DNA of 64,000 nt from Gammaproteobacteria bacterium (GCA_030654835.1 JAURWS010000030.1:248001-312000); one strand, 5' to 3'; counted from the stretch's first letter, positions 35,162 through 45,147 are shown. Notes: generated by a model from the sequence alone, not told the origin. Numbers and translations: made by a program.

Positions 35162-36526
35162 ATGAGCAATCTCAATCTTGTGCACAACGACTCGCAGTAC
35201 CCCGGCAGTCATGAAGACTATTACACGCAATTGTCCGAGCGCATCGCGAATCACACGGCAAGAATCGCGGTGATCGGTCAGGGTTATGTCGGGCTGCCAC
35301 TGGCGGCTGAATTCTGTCATGCAGGCTTTCGTGTCACCGGCATCGACATCGACAAGGAGCGGGTGCGAACATTGAACCGGGGCGTGTCGCTCACGCCAGA
35401 TGTGTCCGATACCACTCTTCTGGCGCTGCGCACCGCGGGCTACTACGAAGCAAGCTGGGATTTCTCAGTGCTGAAAAGCAGTGACGTCATACTCATCTGC
35501 GTGCCGACACCGCTGCGGAAATCGAAAGATCCTGACATCTCTTATGTGCTTGCGACGGTGGAGCAGGTGGTGAAGCACCTGTGCCCCGGGCAGTTGATTA
35601 TTCTGGAGTCGACGACCTATCCCGGCACCACGGAAGAGCTGTTGCTGCCGATGTTCGAGGCGAGAGCTTATGTCGCGGGCGAGGATGTATTCGTCGCGTT
35701 TTCACCCGAGCGTATTGATCCGGGCAACAAGCAGTTCACCGTGAAGGACATTCCCAAGATCACCGGCGGGGTCACCCCTGCCTGCACACGACTGGCCGCG
35801 CTGTTTTATCGGCAGATTGTCAGCAAAGTGGTAGAAGTTTCCAGCCCCCGCGTGGCGGAACTGGCCAAGCTCTACGAGAACGTGTTTCGCAGCGTGAACA
35901 TCGCACTGGCGAATGAGTTCTCGCTGATGTGTCGGCAGTTGGGAGTCAGCTCACGCGAGGTCATTGACGCCGCTGCCAGCAAACCGTTCGGCTTCATGCC
36001 TTTCTATCCCGGGCCAGGCATAGGTGGGCACTGTATTCCCATCGATCCGGCCTACCTCGCGTGGAAAATGAAATTCAGCAACTACCAGGCACGTTTCATT
36101 CCGTTGGCGGAAGAGATCAATCAATCCATGCCGGGGCATGTGGTCGATCTGGTCAGCGAGGCGCTGAATGCGCGCAAGCGCTGTCTCAATGGTGCCAATG
36201 TGCTGGCCATCGGAGTGGCTTACAAGCGCGGCGTCGGGGACATTCGCGAATCACCTGCACTGCAAATCATGGACAGTCTGATGAAGCTGGGAGTGAACAT
36301 CAGCTACTCGGACCCTCACGTGGCGAAAATAGTGCTCGGCGGCAAGGACTTCAGCTCGGTGGAGGTCGATGCCACAGTTATCAAAGCCACCGACTGCGTA
36401 CTGATACTGACAGACCATCAGGAGTTTGATTATCAGGCAATGCTGGTTCACGCGTCACTGATCGTGGACACCCGTGGCGCCACGCGCGCACTCACGGGTG
36501 GCAACGCACAGATCATCAGCCTGTGA
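35162..36526 (+). CDS. UDP-N-acetylhexosamine 6-dehydrogenase, WbpA/WecC-like
   Basis: A 454-residue nucleotide-sugar dehydrogenase that oxidises the C6 hydroxyl to a carboxylate with two NAD+. The NAD-binding motif is 'VIGQGYVGLPLAAEFCHAGF', the catalytic Cys is C291 in 'GPGIGGHCIPIDPAYL', and the C-terminal UDP-binding domain has 'GVAYKRGVGDIRESPALQIM'. The 'KFSNYQARFIPLAEEINQSM' helix favours an N-acetylhexosamine dehydrogenase (WbpA/WecC group) over UDP-glucose dehydrogenase. It supplies an acidic sugar such as UDP-GlcNAcA for the polymer. Confidence 0.85.
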   Translation: MSNLNLVHNDSQYPGSHEDYYTQLSERIANHTARIAVIGQGYVGLPLAAEFCHAGFRVTGIDIDKERVRTLNRGVSLTPDVSDTTLLALRTAGYYEASWDFSVLKSSDVILICVPTPLRKSKDPDISYVLATVEQVVKHLCPGQLIILESTTYPGTTEELLLPMFEARAYVAGEDVFVAFSPERIDPGNKQFTVKDIPKITGGVTPACTRLAALFYRQIVSKVVEVSSPRVAELAKLYENVFRSVNIALANEFSLMCRQLGVSSREVIDAAASKPFGFMPFYPGPGIGGHCIPIDPAYLAWKMKFSNYQARFIPLAEEINQSMPGHVVDLVSEALNARKRCLNGANVLAIGVAYKRGVGDIRESPALQIMDSLMKLGVNISYSDPHVAKIVLGGKDFSSVEVDATVIKATDCVLILTDHQEFDYQAMLVHASLIVDTRGATRALTGGNAQIISL

Positions 36527-36557
36527 TGCCTTCAATAAGCCCCTGCGAAGTCTCACC

Positions 36558-37925
36558 GTGCACTCGTTGAGAGGGCAGGAGTGGTGGCGTCGGCAGGCGC
36601 CAGGCAATACCGGGCGCGGCTGCACAGTCGCGGTGACCGACGCGCATGGCAAGGATTCCCCAGACAAGGGCTCTAAAGACGAGGACACTAAAGACAAGGA
36701 AAGCAATCTGCCTTTCCATGCGCTGCTGCTGTTCACGTTCATCCTGTTTCTGGCTCCACAACAGATATTTCCCGTGCTGGCGCCATTGCGTATTGCCATG
36801 CTCTCGATTGTGCTGGCGGTGACAACGCTGGTTGGCAGTCGCTTGTCGCAGGGGCAGCCGATCATGTCCTACCCGGGTGGGGTCGTGATCGTTCTGGCAC
36901 TGACGGGGTGGGCAATTCTTACCATTCCCCTATCACTGTGGCCCGGTGGCAGCGTTGCCTTTCTGACGGAGAAGTATTTCAAGACCATCATTGTCTTTCT
37001 GCTGCTCGCCAGTGTCATCAACACCGCAGCAAGACTGCGAGGTATCTGTCTGGCACTGGTGCTGATGGCCGTGCCGCTGGCGCTCACGGCCATCAGGAAC
37101 CTGCTCACCGGCGTAACGATGATCGGGGGGCAACGGATCATCGGCTACGATGCCCCGCTGGCAGAGAATCCGAATGATATGGCACTGCTGACCAATCTGC
37201 TGCTGCCCCTGGCCATCGGCTTCTTTCTCAGCAGCAAAACCGGATTGCGAAAACTTGGCTTCGGCGCACTGATTCTCCTGATGGTTACCGCCATTTTTGC
37301 GACCTTCTCCCGCGCCGGGTTCCTCACACTGGGGGTCACTTTTTTTTGTTATCTGATTTTGTTGCGCAGTCGGCCGGAACGCCATCTTGCACCGCTGCTG
37401 CTCATCGTTGTGGTTGTTGCACTGCCATTCATGCCCGGGGACTACCTCGGTCGACTTGGCACTATCACCAATATCGAAAGCGACACCACCAACTCAGCAC
37501 AGACCCGCTTGCGCGACTATCTCTCTGCAGTGCAACTGGTGTTCGACAATCCGCTCACGGGGACGGGTGTCGGGACTAACATGCTGGCAATGAATGAGGC
37601 TAGAGGCGCCACGTGGACGGAGATACACAATGTCTACCTCACGCTTTCCGTCGAGCTTGGGCTGCCCGGACTGGCACTGTTTTTAATGCTGGTGATTGCG
37701 TCCATTCGTGCTGCACTGGCCATGCAAGCGCGCAGCAAAGGGGAGCCAGTGCTCCTTGAAATGTATTGTCTGGCCGAGGGCCTGAAGGTCAGCCTCATCG
37801 CGTTCAGCGTGGCCGCACTCTTCCATCCGGTCGCCTACCATTTCTATTTCTATTACATCGCGGGTCTGGCCATGGCGCTGACTCAGATCAATCCAACAGT
37901 TGTTGCAGTGAGGAGTCGAAACTGA
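36558..37925 (+). CDS. Wzy-type polymerase / O-antigen ligase-family protein
   Basis: About 455 residues with ten to twelve membrane helices ('FHALLLFTFILFLAPQQIFP' first). A large periplasmic loop between late helices contains the Wzy_C pattern 'RLRDYLSAVQLVFDNPLTGT' and 'GVGTNMLAMNEARG', 'EIHNVYLTLSVELGLPGLAL'. It should polymerise lipid-linked repeat units. The start is uncertain: the frame opens at GTG 36474, which would overlap the previous gene by 53 bases, and GTG at 36558 and 36633 are alternatives, none with a clear ribosome-binding site. Confidence 0.8.
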   Translation: MHSLRGQEWWRRQAPGNTGRGCTVAVTDAHGKDSPDKGSKDEDTKDKESNLPFHALLLFTFILFLAPQQIFPVLAPLRIAMLSIVLAVTTLVGSRLSQGQPIMSYPGGVVIVLALTGWAILTIPLSLWPGGSVAFLTEKYFKTIIVFLLLASVINTAARLRGICLALVLMAVPLALTAIRNLLTGVTMIGGQRIIGYDAPLAENPNDMALLTNLLLPLAIGFFLSSKTGLRKLGFGALILLMVTAIFATFSRAGFLTLGVTFFCYLILLRSRPERHLAPLLLIVVVVALPFMPGDYLGRLGTITNIESDTTNSAQTRLRDYLSAVQLVFDNPLTGTGVGTNMLAMNEARGATWTEIHNVYLTLSVELGLPGLALFLMLVIASIRAALAMQARSKGEPVLLEMYCLAEGLKVSLIAFSVAALFHPVAYHFYFYYIAGLAMALTQINPTVVAVRSRN

Positions 37926-39166
37926 AAACACCCACAAGACTCTCTACGACAACACCAGAATGGACCGCGCCAGGAGACCCACAGCGTCTCCGCATCATGA
38001 AAGTGGTTACCAATTTTTCCAGTGGAGGCACCGAAGGTCAAGTCCATAACCTCATCAAGGTGCTCGACCGCGACCGCTTTGATCTACAGTTCAGTTGCCT
38101 GAAGAAATACGGGCTCTTTCTGGAGGAGGTGGAGCGCTTGCAGATTCCTGTCCGGGAATTTTCCATCCGTTCTTTTTTTCACCCGAGAACCTGGTGGCAA
38201 CTGGTGAAGATGGCCGCCTTCATGCGCGCAGAAAGTATTCAGGTCTCCCACAGCTACAACTTCTACTCCAATGGCATCGCGGTGCCTGCAGCAAGACTGG
38301 CAGGCGTACCCGTCGTGCTGGCGTCGATCAGGGATCGTGGCATTTACCTGACGCCCATGCAGAAGAAAGTGCAGAAATGGATTTGCAATCTCGCGGACCG
38401 CGTCCTCGTCAATGCCGAGTCCATTCGTGACTGGCTGATCGATCAGGGAGTCTCGCGCGAAAAGATTGCCCTGATCAGGAATGGCATCGACCTGTCGTTG
38501 TACGATCACTTTGCAAACACATCGGATATCCGTAAGGAACTGGGAATTCCGCCTGCCGCCCGGTTGGTGATCATGCTCGCCAGATTGAATCCACAGAAAG
38601 GTATTGATGAATTCCTGCGTGCAGCGTCAACGGTACGCAAACAACATCCTGACGTGCACTTTCTGGTGGTCGGGGACAAGCTGGACTTCAAAGATGGCAT
38701 CGTGGTCAGTGATGCGGATTACCACAGTTACCTGCACCGGCTGACAGCGACGCTGCAGATCAGTCATTGCACCTGGTACACAGGACATCGCACCGATGTG
38801 CCTTCGTTGCTGGCACAATCCTACATGTCGGTGCTGCCGTCTCACAGCGAGGGTCTATCCAACTCGCTGATCGAATCGATGGCGGCCGGATTGCCGCTGG
38901 TGGCAACCAACGTGGGGGGCAACCCGGAACTCGTCAAAGACGGCATTAATGGCCTTCTGGTGCCCGTCAAGGACGACGAGGCACTGGCAAGTGCCATGGT
39001 GACCATTTTGAATGATGCCACCCTGGCTTCCCGCTTCGGGGCGGCCTCTCGGCGTCTGTGCGAAGAACAATTCTCGATGAGCAAGATGGCACTTGCGACT
39101 GAGCAGATCTATCTCGCCGAGCTGGAGAAACGGCATTATCGATATATCAAAGGGAAAGCCAATTGA
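37922..39166 (+). CDS. Glycosyltransferase, GT4 family
   Basis: About 414 residues with a GT-B fold. The N-terminal loop is 'VVTNFSSGGTEGQVHNLIKV', and the C-terminal domain has 'IMLARLNPQKGIDEFLRAAS' and the donor-binding EX7E segment 'SHSEGLSNSLIESMAAGLPL'. The likely retaining transferase adds one sugar of the repeat unit. The only ATG (37997) has no ribosome-binding site, while AGGAG at 37911-37915 precedes a CTG at 37922 that overlaps the previous stop. I therefore chose the CTG, with caution. The stop overlaps the next start (TTGA). Confidence 0.8.
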   Translation: MKTPTRLSTTTPEWTAPGDPQRLRIMKVVTNFSSGGTEGQVHNLIKVLDRDRFDLQFSCLKKYGLFLEEVERLQIPVREFSIRSFFHPRTWWQLVKMAAFMRAESIQVSHSYNFYSNGIAVPAARLAGVPVVLASIRDRGIYLTPMQKKVQKWICNLADRVLVNAESIRDWLIDQGVSREKIALIRNGIDLSLYDHFANTSDIRKELGIPPAARLVIMLARLNPQKGIDEFLRAASTVRKQHPDVHFLVVGDKLDFKDGIVVSDADYHSYLHRLTATLQISHCTWYTGHRTDVPSLLAQSYMSVLPSHSEGLSNSLIESMAAGLPLVATNVGGNPELVKDGINGLLVPVKDDEALASAMVTILNDATLASRFGAASRRLCEEQFSMSKMALATEQIYLAELEKRHYRYIKGKAN

Positions 39167-40308
39167 CGCATCTGACAACTCAATGGATCACCCGTTCAGA
39201 AGACTTCCACTCGCTCAAGGCCGAATGGAATGAACTGCTGGTGAACAGTTGTTGCAATACACTGTTTCTGACGTGGGAGTGGCAGTACACCTGGTGGCAG
39301 AATCTGGCGGAGGGGCGCTCGCTTTTTATTCTGGCAGTGCGCGCTGGCGAGCAGCTGATTGCGCTGGCCCCCATGACGTTACGCCCAGCTGATTACTCGC
39401 GAATGGTCCCGTTCCGGGTGTTGGAGATGCTTGGAGCCGGCAGTGTCGGGTCAGACTACCTGAGCATCATTGTGCGCAATGGTGATGAAGCCAGAGCGCT
39501 GACGGACATCAGCGCGCAGCTGATCGCCCGCAAATTTGTACTGGAGATGCACAACACTGAACGTGGTTCCAGCATCATGACGGCGCTGGCACAGCGGATG
39601 CAGGATGGCGGTTGCCGTACCACCTACCATGCACAGAACTTCAGCCCCTACATCGATCTGTCCAGTTACACCTGGAGCAGCTATATCGAGCGGGGTGACA
39701 CGTCGAATGGCGCGCGCTACCGCAAGCGGATCAGAAAACTCAACCGCACGTTTTCCGTGAGCATGGAGAGAACCACCACGGAGCAGAACCGTTCCAGCGA
39801 TCTCGAGACCATGATTGATCTGCATCTCAAACGCTGGGACGGTAGAGGTGGCACCAACGCATTCGCCACCCGGGGCCTGCGCAATTTTCATGAAGCGTTC
39901 AGTAACATCGCGCTGCAGAACAACTGGCTGCGACTCTTTCTGCTGCGGCTGGATGGCGTGCCTGCCGCCGCTGTCTACGGCTTCTACTACCTGGGCGTGT
40001 TCTATTACTATCAGGCCGGTTTTGATCCGCAGTTCAATCAATACAGCCTTGGCAATCTTGCGATTGGGTTAACCATTGAGCAGGCGCTGGCGGAAGGTGC
40101 CAGGGAGTACGACCTGCTGCACGGCGACGAGGACTACAAGTACGTATGGGCGAACAATGAACGTGAACTGGTTTGCCGCACGATCTATCCGCCGAATGTG
40201 CAGGGATATCTCTGTGCACAAATGATGAAGTTCAGGAAGAGTGTCAAGACTCTCATCCAATCGAAGGCGCCTGTCAGTGAGCGAGAGCGGCCTCACCCCG
40301 CCAGTTGA
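39163..40308 (+). CDS. FemAB/CelD-like GNAT acyltransferase
   Basis: A 381-residue protein of the FemAB-like GNAT type (Acetyltransf_6), found in EPS loci, where it may acylate or aminoacylate a sugar of the polymer. Typical segments are 'WEWQYTWWQNLAEGRSLFIL', 'KRIRKLNRTFSVSMERTTTE', 'FYYLGVFYYYQAGFDPQFNQ' and 'GAREYDLLHGDEDYKYVWA'. The start is TTG at 39163, overlapping the preceding stop by four bases. The acyl donor and acceptor are unknown. Confidence 0.77.
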   Translation: MTHLTTQWITRSEDFHSLKAEWNELLVNSCCNTLFLTWEWQYTWWQNLAEGRSLFILAVRAGEQLIALAPMTLRPADYSRMVPFRVLEMLGAGSVGSDYLSIIVRNGDEARALTDISAQLIARKFVLEMHNTERGSSIMTALAQRMQDGGCRTTYHAQNFSPYIDLSSYTWSSYIERGDTSNGARYRKRIRKLNRTFSVSMERTTTEQNRSSDLETMIDLHLKRWDGRGGTNAFATRGLRNFHEAFSNIALQNNWLRLFLLRLDGVPAAAVYGFYYLGVFYYYQAGFDPQFNQYSLGNLAIGLTIEQALAEGAREYDLLHGDEDYKYVWANNERELVCRTIYPPNVQGYLCAQMMKFRKSVKTLIQSKAPVSERERPHPAS

Positions 40309-40348
40309 AGCCAGAACAGCCAGAGTCAATCTCACAGGTACAGAAACC

Positions 40349-41434
40349 ATGAAAGAATTTCGCAGGCTGGTAAAAAGCAGTGTCGCGACGTTGCTCCATC
40401 AACTGTCCGTGGACAACCTGATCGGACACTCCACCGGTGGTGCCAGAGGTCCCATCGTGATCTGCTATCACCGCGTCGTGCAGAATTTCGAAGATGCTGC
40501 CACGCGGGCGATGCCCTCTCTTCTCATCAGTACCAGCATGTTCGAGAAACAACTGGACTGGCTCGCTGCCCACTTTGACATGGTCTCTCTGGATGAGATT
40601 CTGCAGGGTCCTCAGCACAGCGGAAAGCGTCGACAGGCGACGATCACCTTTGATGATGGCTATGCCGATTTTTACTGGAATGCACTGCCAATCCTGCAGA
40701 AGAAGAAGATTCCCTCTGCAGTGTTTGTCGTGACCGATCTTGTCGGTACCACCAATCTGCAGATTCATGATGAACTGTATCTGTTGCTGTCGCATTGGTT
40801 TAAAAGTCCAGAGGCAAACAAAGAGCTCACTCCAGGCGAAGCGCCGACTGATCCACTGTCTGCGACGCTGGATGCGACACTGGCACTGCACTCCGATCCT
40901 TTCGCCGCTGCCCGATACTTCCTGGAGGTATTCTCCCGACGTGAAGTCGTGGCCATGCTGGCGCTACTGCAGAGGCGCGTGAAGGTATCAACACAATCCC
41001 TGCAGGAATTCGAATCCCTGAACTGGCCGCTGCTGCGAATCATGCATGAACAAGGTGTGACGATCGGCTCACATACCTGCTCGCACAGTCTGTTACCTCA
41101 CCACGATCAGCAGCGCGTGGAGGCGGAGCTGCGAGGCTCGCGCGAGCACCTGGAAACAGAGCTTGGCATGCCGACGAAATATCTGGCGTTTCCCGATGGC
41201 CAGTTCGACGAGAGGATTACCCTTGCCGCCGAAGCAGCCGGTTACCAGGCGGCACTGACCATCTGCAATCACCTGAGTCAGGAACGTCCCCGTTACACGG
41301 TACCCAGGACAGTCTTGTGGGAAAACGCCTGTATCGACAATACCGGACGTTTCTCTCCTGCAATCATGGGTTGTCTGGTCAACGGCGTCTTCAATCTGTC
41401 GTCGCGTTGCGCGCAGGATCATCACGCGTCATGA
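40349..41434 (+). CDS. Polysaccharide deacetylase (CE4 type)
   Basis: A 361-residue NodB-homology protein. Motif 1 is 'TFDDGYADFYW' (both Asp), motif 2 is the HxxxH-type 'SHTCSHSLL', and the entry strand 'VICYHRVVQNF' is typical of the exosortase-locus deacetylase group. There is no signal peptide, so it probably acts on cytoplasmic lipid-linked precursors. It would remove N-acetyl groups from hexosamine units. The ATG at 40349 is favoured; the stop overlaps the flippase ATG by four bases. Confidence 0.83.
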   Translation: MKEFRRLVKSSVATLLHQLSVDNLIGHSTGGARGPIVICYHRVVQNFEDAATRAMPSLLISTSMFEKQLDWLAAHFDMVSLDEILQGPQHSGKRRQATITFDDGYADFYWNALPILQKKKIPSAVFVVTDLVGTTNLQIHDELYLLLSHWFKSPEANKELTPGEAPTDPLSATLDATLALHSDPFAAARYFLEVFSRREVVAMLALLQRRVKVSTQSLQEFESLNWPLLRIMHEQGVTIGSHTCSHSLLPHHDQQRVEAELRGSREHLETELGMPTKYLAFPDGQFDERITLAAEAAGYQAALTICNHLSQERPRYTVPRTVLWENACIDNTGRFSPAIMGCLVNGVFNLSSRCAQDHHAS

Positions 41435-42939
41435 CCCAGCGCTCGGCTACTGAAACGACCCCCGAGGCACTTTTCCGACCGGTGATGGTATTGATGTCAG
41501 GCAGGCTGCTCGGCTTCCTGGCAGCGTTTGCCATCCCGATCGTACTGGCGCGCGTCTTCAATCAGAATGACTTCGGCACCTACAAGCAGCTCTTTCTCAT
41601 TCACGCTACGCTGTTCGGCTTTGCCCAGCTGGGCATGGCGGAAAGTCTTTACTATTTTTTGCCGACAGAATCCCGGCACAGCGGTGCCTACATTGTCAAC
41701 GCCGTGGTGGTGATGGGCGGAGCAGGATTGTTATGCGCGGCATTGCTCTGGTGGCAGAGCGATGCGGTGGCGACGCTATTGAACAACACGGAACTGACTC
41801 CCTACATCCCCTACATTGGTTTGTACCTGCTGCTGATTCTGCTGGGGCTGGTACTCGAAATTGTGCTGACTGCCAGAAGGCTGCATATCGGCGCGTCGCT
41901 CAGTTACGCCGGGACGGACCTGGTGCGCGCGGTGTTCTTCGTCGTGCCGGTGTTGTGGGTGGCGAATCTGCAGTGGCTGATGACCGGAGCCGTGGCGTTT
42001 GCTCTGCTCAAGCTGATGGCGACTCTGCTCTTTCTGGTGCGCTCCAAGGAGATAGAGCTGCGCACGGATCGGCAGCACCTTCGCAGACATCTGACGTATG
42101 CGCTGCCGTTCGGATGTGCGGGTATCATTGAAGTGCTGCAACTCAACTATCACCTGTATGCCGTGTCGTACTATTTCGATGCCGCCACCTTCGCCATCTA
42201 TGCTGTCGGCTGTCTGCAGGTGCCGCTCATTGACATTCTGACATCGACAACCTCAAGCGTCATGATGGTCAACATGCGCCAGAAAGTGATGCAGGGGGAC
42301 TTCGCCGCCGTGCATGCCATCTGGGTGGACTCGGTACGCAAGATCTCTTTACTTCTGCTTCCTCTTGTCACGCTGCTCCTGCTGGTGGCGCCTCTGTTGA
42401 TCGTGTTGCTGTTTGGCGAACCGTACCGCGCCAGCGTGCCGGTGTTCATGGTGTGGACCGCCAGCACAGCGTTGACGTGTTTGTTGACTGACAGCGTGTT
42501 GCGTGTCTTCGCGCAGAACCGTTACCTGATTATGCAGAATGCCTTGCGGCTGGCGATTGTGATTCTGTTGATCCAGTTTTTTCTGGAACGACTCGAACTG
42601 GTGGGGGCTGTGCTGGTGACTACACTGGCAAGCGCGGTCATCAAAGTCATGGCGATGCACAGGGTCGGCTCACTCATTCAAGCGTCCTGGTCTGCCGTGC
42701 TGCCCTGGCGCAGTCTGATGCTCACACTGCTGATCTGCGGTGGAGCGTTGTTGCCCGCGCTTCTGGTGCGCGAGCTACTGTCATTGTCACCTGTTTTGAC
42801 ACTCTTGATTGTCAGCGCCGTGTTCACGCTGACTTATGTATTACTGCTGATTCTGTTCGGACCTCTCACACAGGAAGAGAAGAGTCAGCTGCTGACGTGG
42901 GCTTCGGCGCCGTTGTTGCACTATCGCGTCAACCTCTGA
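41431..42939 (+). CDS. Wzx-type polysaccharide flippase
   Basis: A 502-residue MOP-superfamily transporter with about twelve to fourteen membrane helices from 'LLGFLAAFAIPIVLARVFNQ' to 'LLIVSAVFTLTYVLLLILFG'. It should move lipid-linked repeat units across the inner membrane. The ATG at 41431 overlaps the deacetylase stop (ATGA). The 3' end coincides with the first copy of a 15-bp tandem repeat (42926-42970) in which the TGA stop recurs. Confidence 0.85.
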   Translation: MTQRSATETTPEALFRPVMVLMSGRLLGFLAAFAIPIVLARVFNQNDFGTYKQLFLIHATLFGFAQLGMAESLYYFLPTESRHSGAYIVNAVVVMGGAGLLCAALLWWQSDAVATLLNNTELTPYIPYIGLYLLLILLGLVLEIVLTARRLHIGASLSYAGTDLVRAVFFVVPVLWVANLQWLMTGAVAFALLKLMATLLFLVRSKEIELRTDRQHLRRHLTYALPFGCAGIIEVLQLNYHLYAVSYYFDAATFAIYAVGCLQVPLIDILTSTTSSVMMVNMRQKVMQGDFAAVHAIWVDSVRKISLLLLPLVTLLLLVAPLLIVLLFGEPYRASVPVFMVWTASTALTCLLTDSVLRVFAQNRYLIMQNALRLAIVILLIQFFLERLELVGAVLVTTLASAVIKVMAMHRVGSLIQASWSAVLPWRSLMLTLLICGGALLPALLVRELLSLSPVLTLLIVSAVFTLTYVLLLILFGPLTQEEKSQLLTWASAPLLHYRVNL

Positions 42940-42970
42940 CGCATCAACCCCTGACGCATCAACCTCAGAC
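42926..42970. repeat. Three 15-bp tandem repeats over the wzx stop codon
   Basis: GCGTCAACCTCTGAC, GCATCAACCCCTGAC and GCATCAACCTCAGAC follow each other exactly. The first contains the flippase stop (TGA at 42937-42939). It looks like slippage or duplication at the gene end. Confidence 0.8.
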
Positions 42971-42994
42971 GAATAAATCTTTAAGGGAGCCCTT

Positions 42995-44965
42995 ATGTGT
43001 GGCATTGCCGGCATAGCAGGAAGCAGTGGACAGCTCGTTCATCATGCTGAAATAAAAGCCATGTGCGATGCATTGGTTCATCGTGGCCCGGACGACGACG
43101 GATATTTTGTGCAAGGCCATGTCGGCATGGGCATGCGCCGCCTCAGCATCATCGATGTGGACAACGGACAACAACCAGCCTGGAATGAGAACGGCGATAT
43201 CTGCGTGGTGCTCAATGGTGAAATCTACAACCACCACGCGTTGCGCCTTGAGCTGGCCGGTCGTGGCCATGTGTTTAGAACTCGCTCGGACACCGAAGTG
43301 ATTGTGCATCTTTACGAAGAAATGGGCGAGGCCTGTGTGGAACGTCTGCGTGGCATGTTTGCATTCGCGATCTGGGATCGCCGACAGGACGTTGTGTTGC
43401 TGGTGCGGGACCGGCTCGGCATCAAACCTCTCTACTATTCAGAAGCCAACGGCCGGTTGTTGTTTGCTTCGGAGATGAAGGCTTTGCTGCAGCTGCCTGA
43501 TATCCAGAAAGAGTTCAACTGGGCCTCCGCCAGCTATTTCTTCTCGTTTCTGTCCACTCCTGCCAATGAAAGTATTCTGAAGGGCATTCATAAGCTGCAG
43601 GCAGGTTGTATGTTGCGGTTTGCTTCGGGCGCCAAACCACAGATAAAACAATACTGGGATATCCAGTTTACTCCCGATCATGAGCGCAGTGAGGCCGACA
43701 CGGTGGCGCAGCTGCGTGAAAGTCTCGATGACGCGGTGCGCTGCTGCATGGTCAGCGACGTGCCGGTGGGAGCCTTCCTCAGCGGAGGGCTTGATTCCAG
43801 TTCGGTCGTGGCGCTAATGGCGAAGCAACAGCAGACCGCCGTGCAGACCTTCAGTATAGGGTTTGCCGATGCAAATTATGACGAGACGCGCTTTGCGCGC
43901 GAAGTCGCGCTCGCGCTGGGAACCAAGCATCACGAGTTGATCCTGCAAGCGAGCACGGCCGAGCTGATGCAAGAGCTGGCGTGGTTTCTGGATGAGCCGT
44001 TCGGTGATTCCTCTGTGATTCCCACTTACATGGTGTCGCAACTGGCGTCGAAAAGTGTGAAGGTGATCCTGTCTGGTGACGGTGGTGACGAGGTGTTTGC
44101 CGGCTATGACAAATATTTGGTAGAGGAAAAAGACCGCACAAGGCCACGCATGCCACGCGCGTTGTGCAGAATGATTGGCACGCTGTCTTCGCTTCTGCCA
44201 GAGGGAGCGAAAGGACGCAACTATCTGCGGCATCTGGCACTGCAGGGGATGGATCGCTACCTGGATGCCTCCAGTCTCTACTCTATCGATCAGAAAACCG
44301 CATTGTTCACTGCTCAGTTCGCAGAGCAGGTGCTGGCCTGTGACGCGTGGCGCGAGGCGACGGGCATATTGTCCAGATCCGGCGACACCCACTGGTTGTC
44401 GGCGCTGCAGTATCACGACATCAAGACCTATTTGCCACTGGACATCCTGACCAAAGTGGATCGCATGAGCATGGCAAACTCTCTGGAAGTCCGCGTGCCA
44501 TTGCTCGATCACAAACTGCTTGAATTTGCCGCCACCATTCCGGCTGCCATGCGTTTGAAAGAAGGGCGCACCAAGCACATCTTCAAGGAAGCCATGCGTG
44601 GCGCATTGCCAGAGGCCATCATTGATCGGCGCAAGCAGGGCTTTGCGGTACCGATGGGGCATTGGTTCCGTGCCGACCTGAATGACTATGTGCACGAACT
44701 CTTGCTCTCCGAACGCTGTCTGGCGCGCGGAATATTCCAGGCAGATTACATTCGCAAACTGCTGGCATTGCACGAACAGGGGCGCCCGCTGGCACAACAT
44801 TTGTGGGTGCTGATTTCGTTTGAACTGTGGTGTCGCCGCTTCATGGATCAAAATCTGGTCAACGTCGCCTTACGCAATCGTGTTCTGCCAGACGCCAGCG
44901 CAGACAAGCGCGGCATCCTGGTGCGTTGCCCGGAAATTCTGCACAACTATTCAGAAGGCCGTTAA
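42995..44965 (+). CDS. Asparagine synthase-type amidotransferase 1
   Basis: A 656-residue glutamine-dependent amidotransferase. After processing, Cys2 ('MCGIAGIAG') is the glutaminase nucleophile; 'HRGPDDDGYFVQGHVGMGMR' and 'NGEIYNHHALR' belong to that domain. The synthetase half has the PP-loop 'FLSGGLDSSSV' and 'VPLLDHKLLEFAATIPAAM'. It resembles the exosortase-associated amidotransferase (TIGR03108-like) rather than free asparagine synthetase. It probably amidates a sugar carboxylate of the EPS. AAGG precedes the ATG. A second paralogue is at 48512. Confidence 0.86.
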   Translation: MCGIAGIAGSSGQLVHHAEIKAMCDALVHRGPDDDGYFVQGHVGMGMRRLSIIDVDNGQQPAWNENGDICVVLNGEIYNHHALRLELAGRGHVFRTRSDTEVIVHLYEEMGEACVERLRGMFAFAIWDRRQDVVLLVRDRLGIKPLYYSEANGRLLFASEMKALLQLPDIQKEFNWASASYFFSFLSTPANESILKGIHKLQAGCMLRFASGAKPQIKQYWDIQFTPDHERSEADTVAQLRESLDDAVRCCMVSDVPVGAFLSGGLDSSSVVALMAKQQQTAVQTFSIGFADANYDETRFAREVALALGTKHHELILQASTAELMQELAWFLDEPFGDSSVIPTYMVSQLASKSVKVILSGDGGDEVFAGYDKYLVEEKDRTRPRMPRALCRMIGTLSSLLPEGAKGRNYLRHLALQGMDRYLDASSLYSIDQKTALFTAQFAEQVLACDAWREATGILSRSGDTHWLSALQYHDIKTYLPLDILTKVDRMSMANSLEVRVPLLDHKLLEFAATIPAAMRLKEGRTKHIFKEAMRGALPEAIIDRRKQGFAVPMGHWFRADLNDYVHELLLSERCLARGIFQADYIRKLLALHEQGRPLAQHLWVLISFELWCRRFMDQNLVNVALRNRVLPDASADKRGILVRCPEILHNYSEGR

Positions 44966-44966
44966 G

Positions 44967-44994
44967 GAAGCTACGCCTTCAGCTTCAGGGTTTT
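44967..44994 (+). terminator. Weak hairpin after amidotransferase 1
   Basis: GAAGCT (44967-44972) and AGCTTC (44981-44986) can pair around an 8-base loop just after the stop, followed by AGGGTTTT. This is a weak terminator or attenuator candidate in front of a 153-bp gap. Confidence 0.3.
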
Positions 44995-45147
44995 ACCCGA
45001 TAGCGATGACGTCGCGGTCACTCTATTCTCAGTTTTCTACTCTCCTTACCTCCTGCTCCACTCTTCGGTGTCGAGCAGGGATGGGACGAAGTCTGCGCTT
45101 TCAATCGGTTAACCATCACCACCACATGACTATCAGGTAACAGCACG

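Noticed and set aside
36526-36570. ATG at 36526 overlapping the dehydrogenase stop as the start of the polymerase gene
   Set aside because: The frame from this ATG stops after 14 codons and is not the polymerase frame; a frameshift is possible but not supported.
43814-44851. Minus-strand open frame of about 345 codons within amidotransferase 1
   Set aside because: Antisense shadow of a clear catalytic gene; no start signal.
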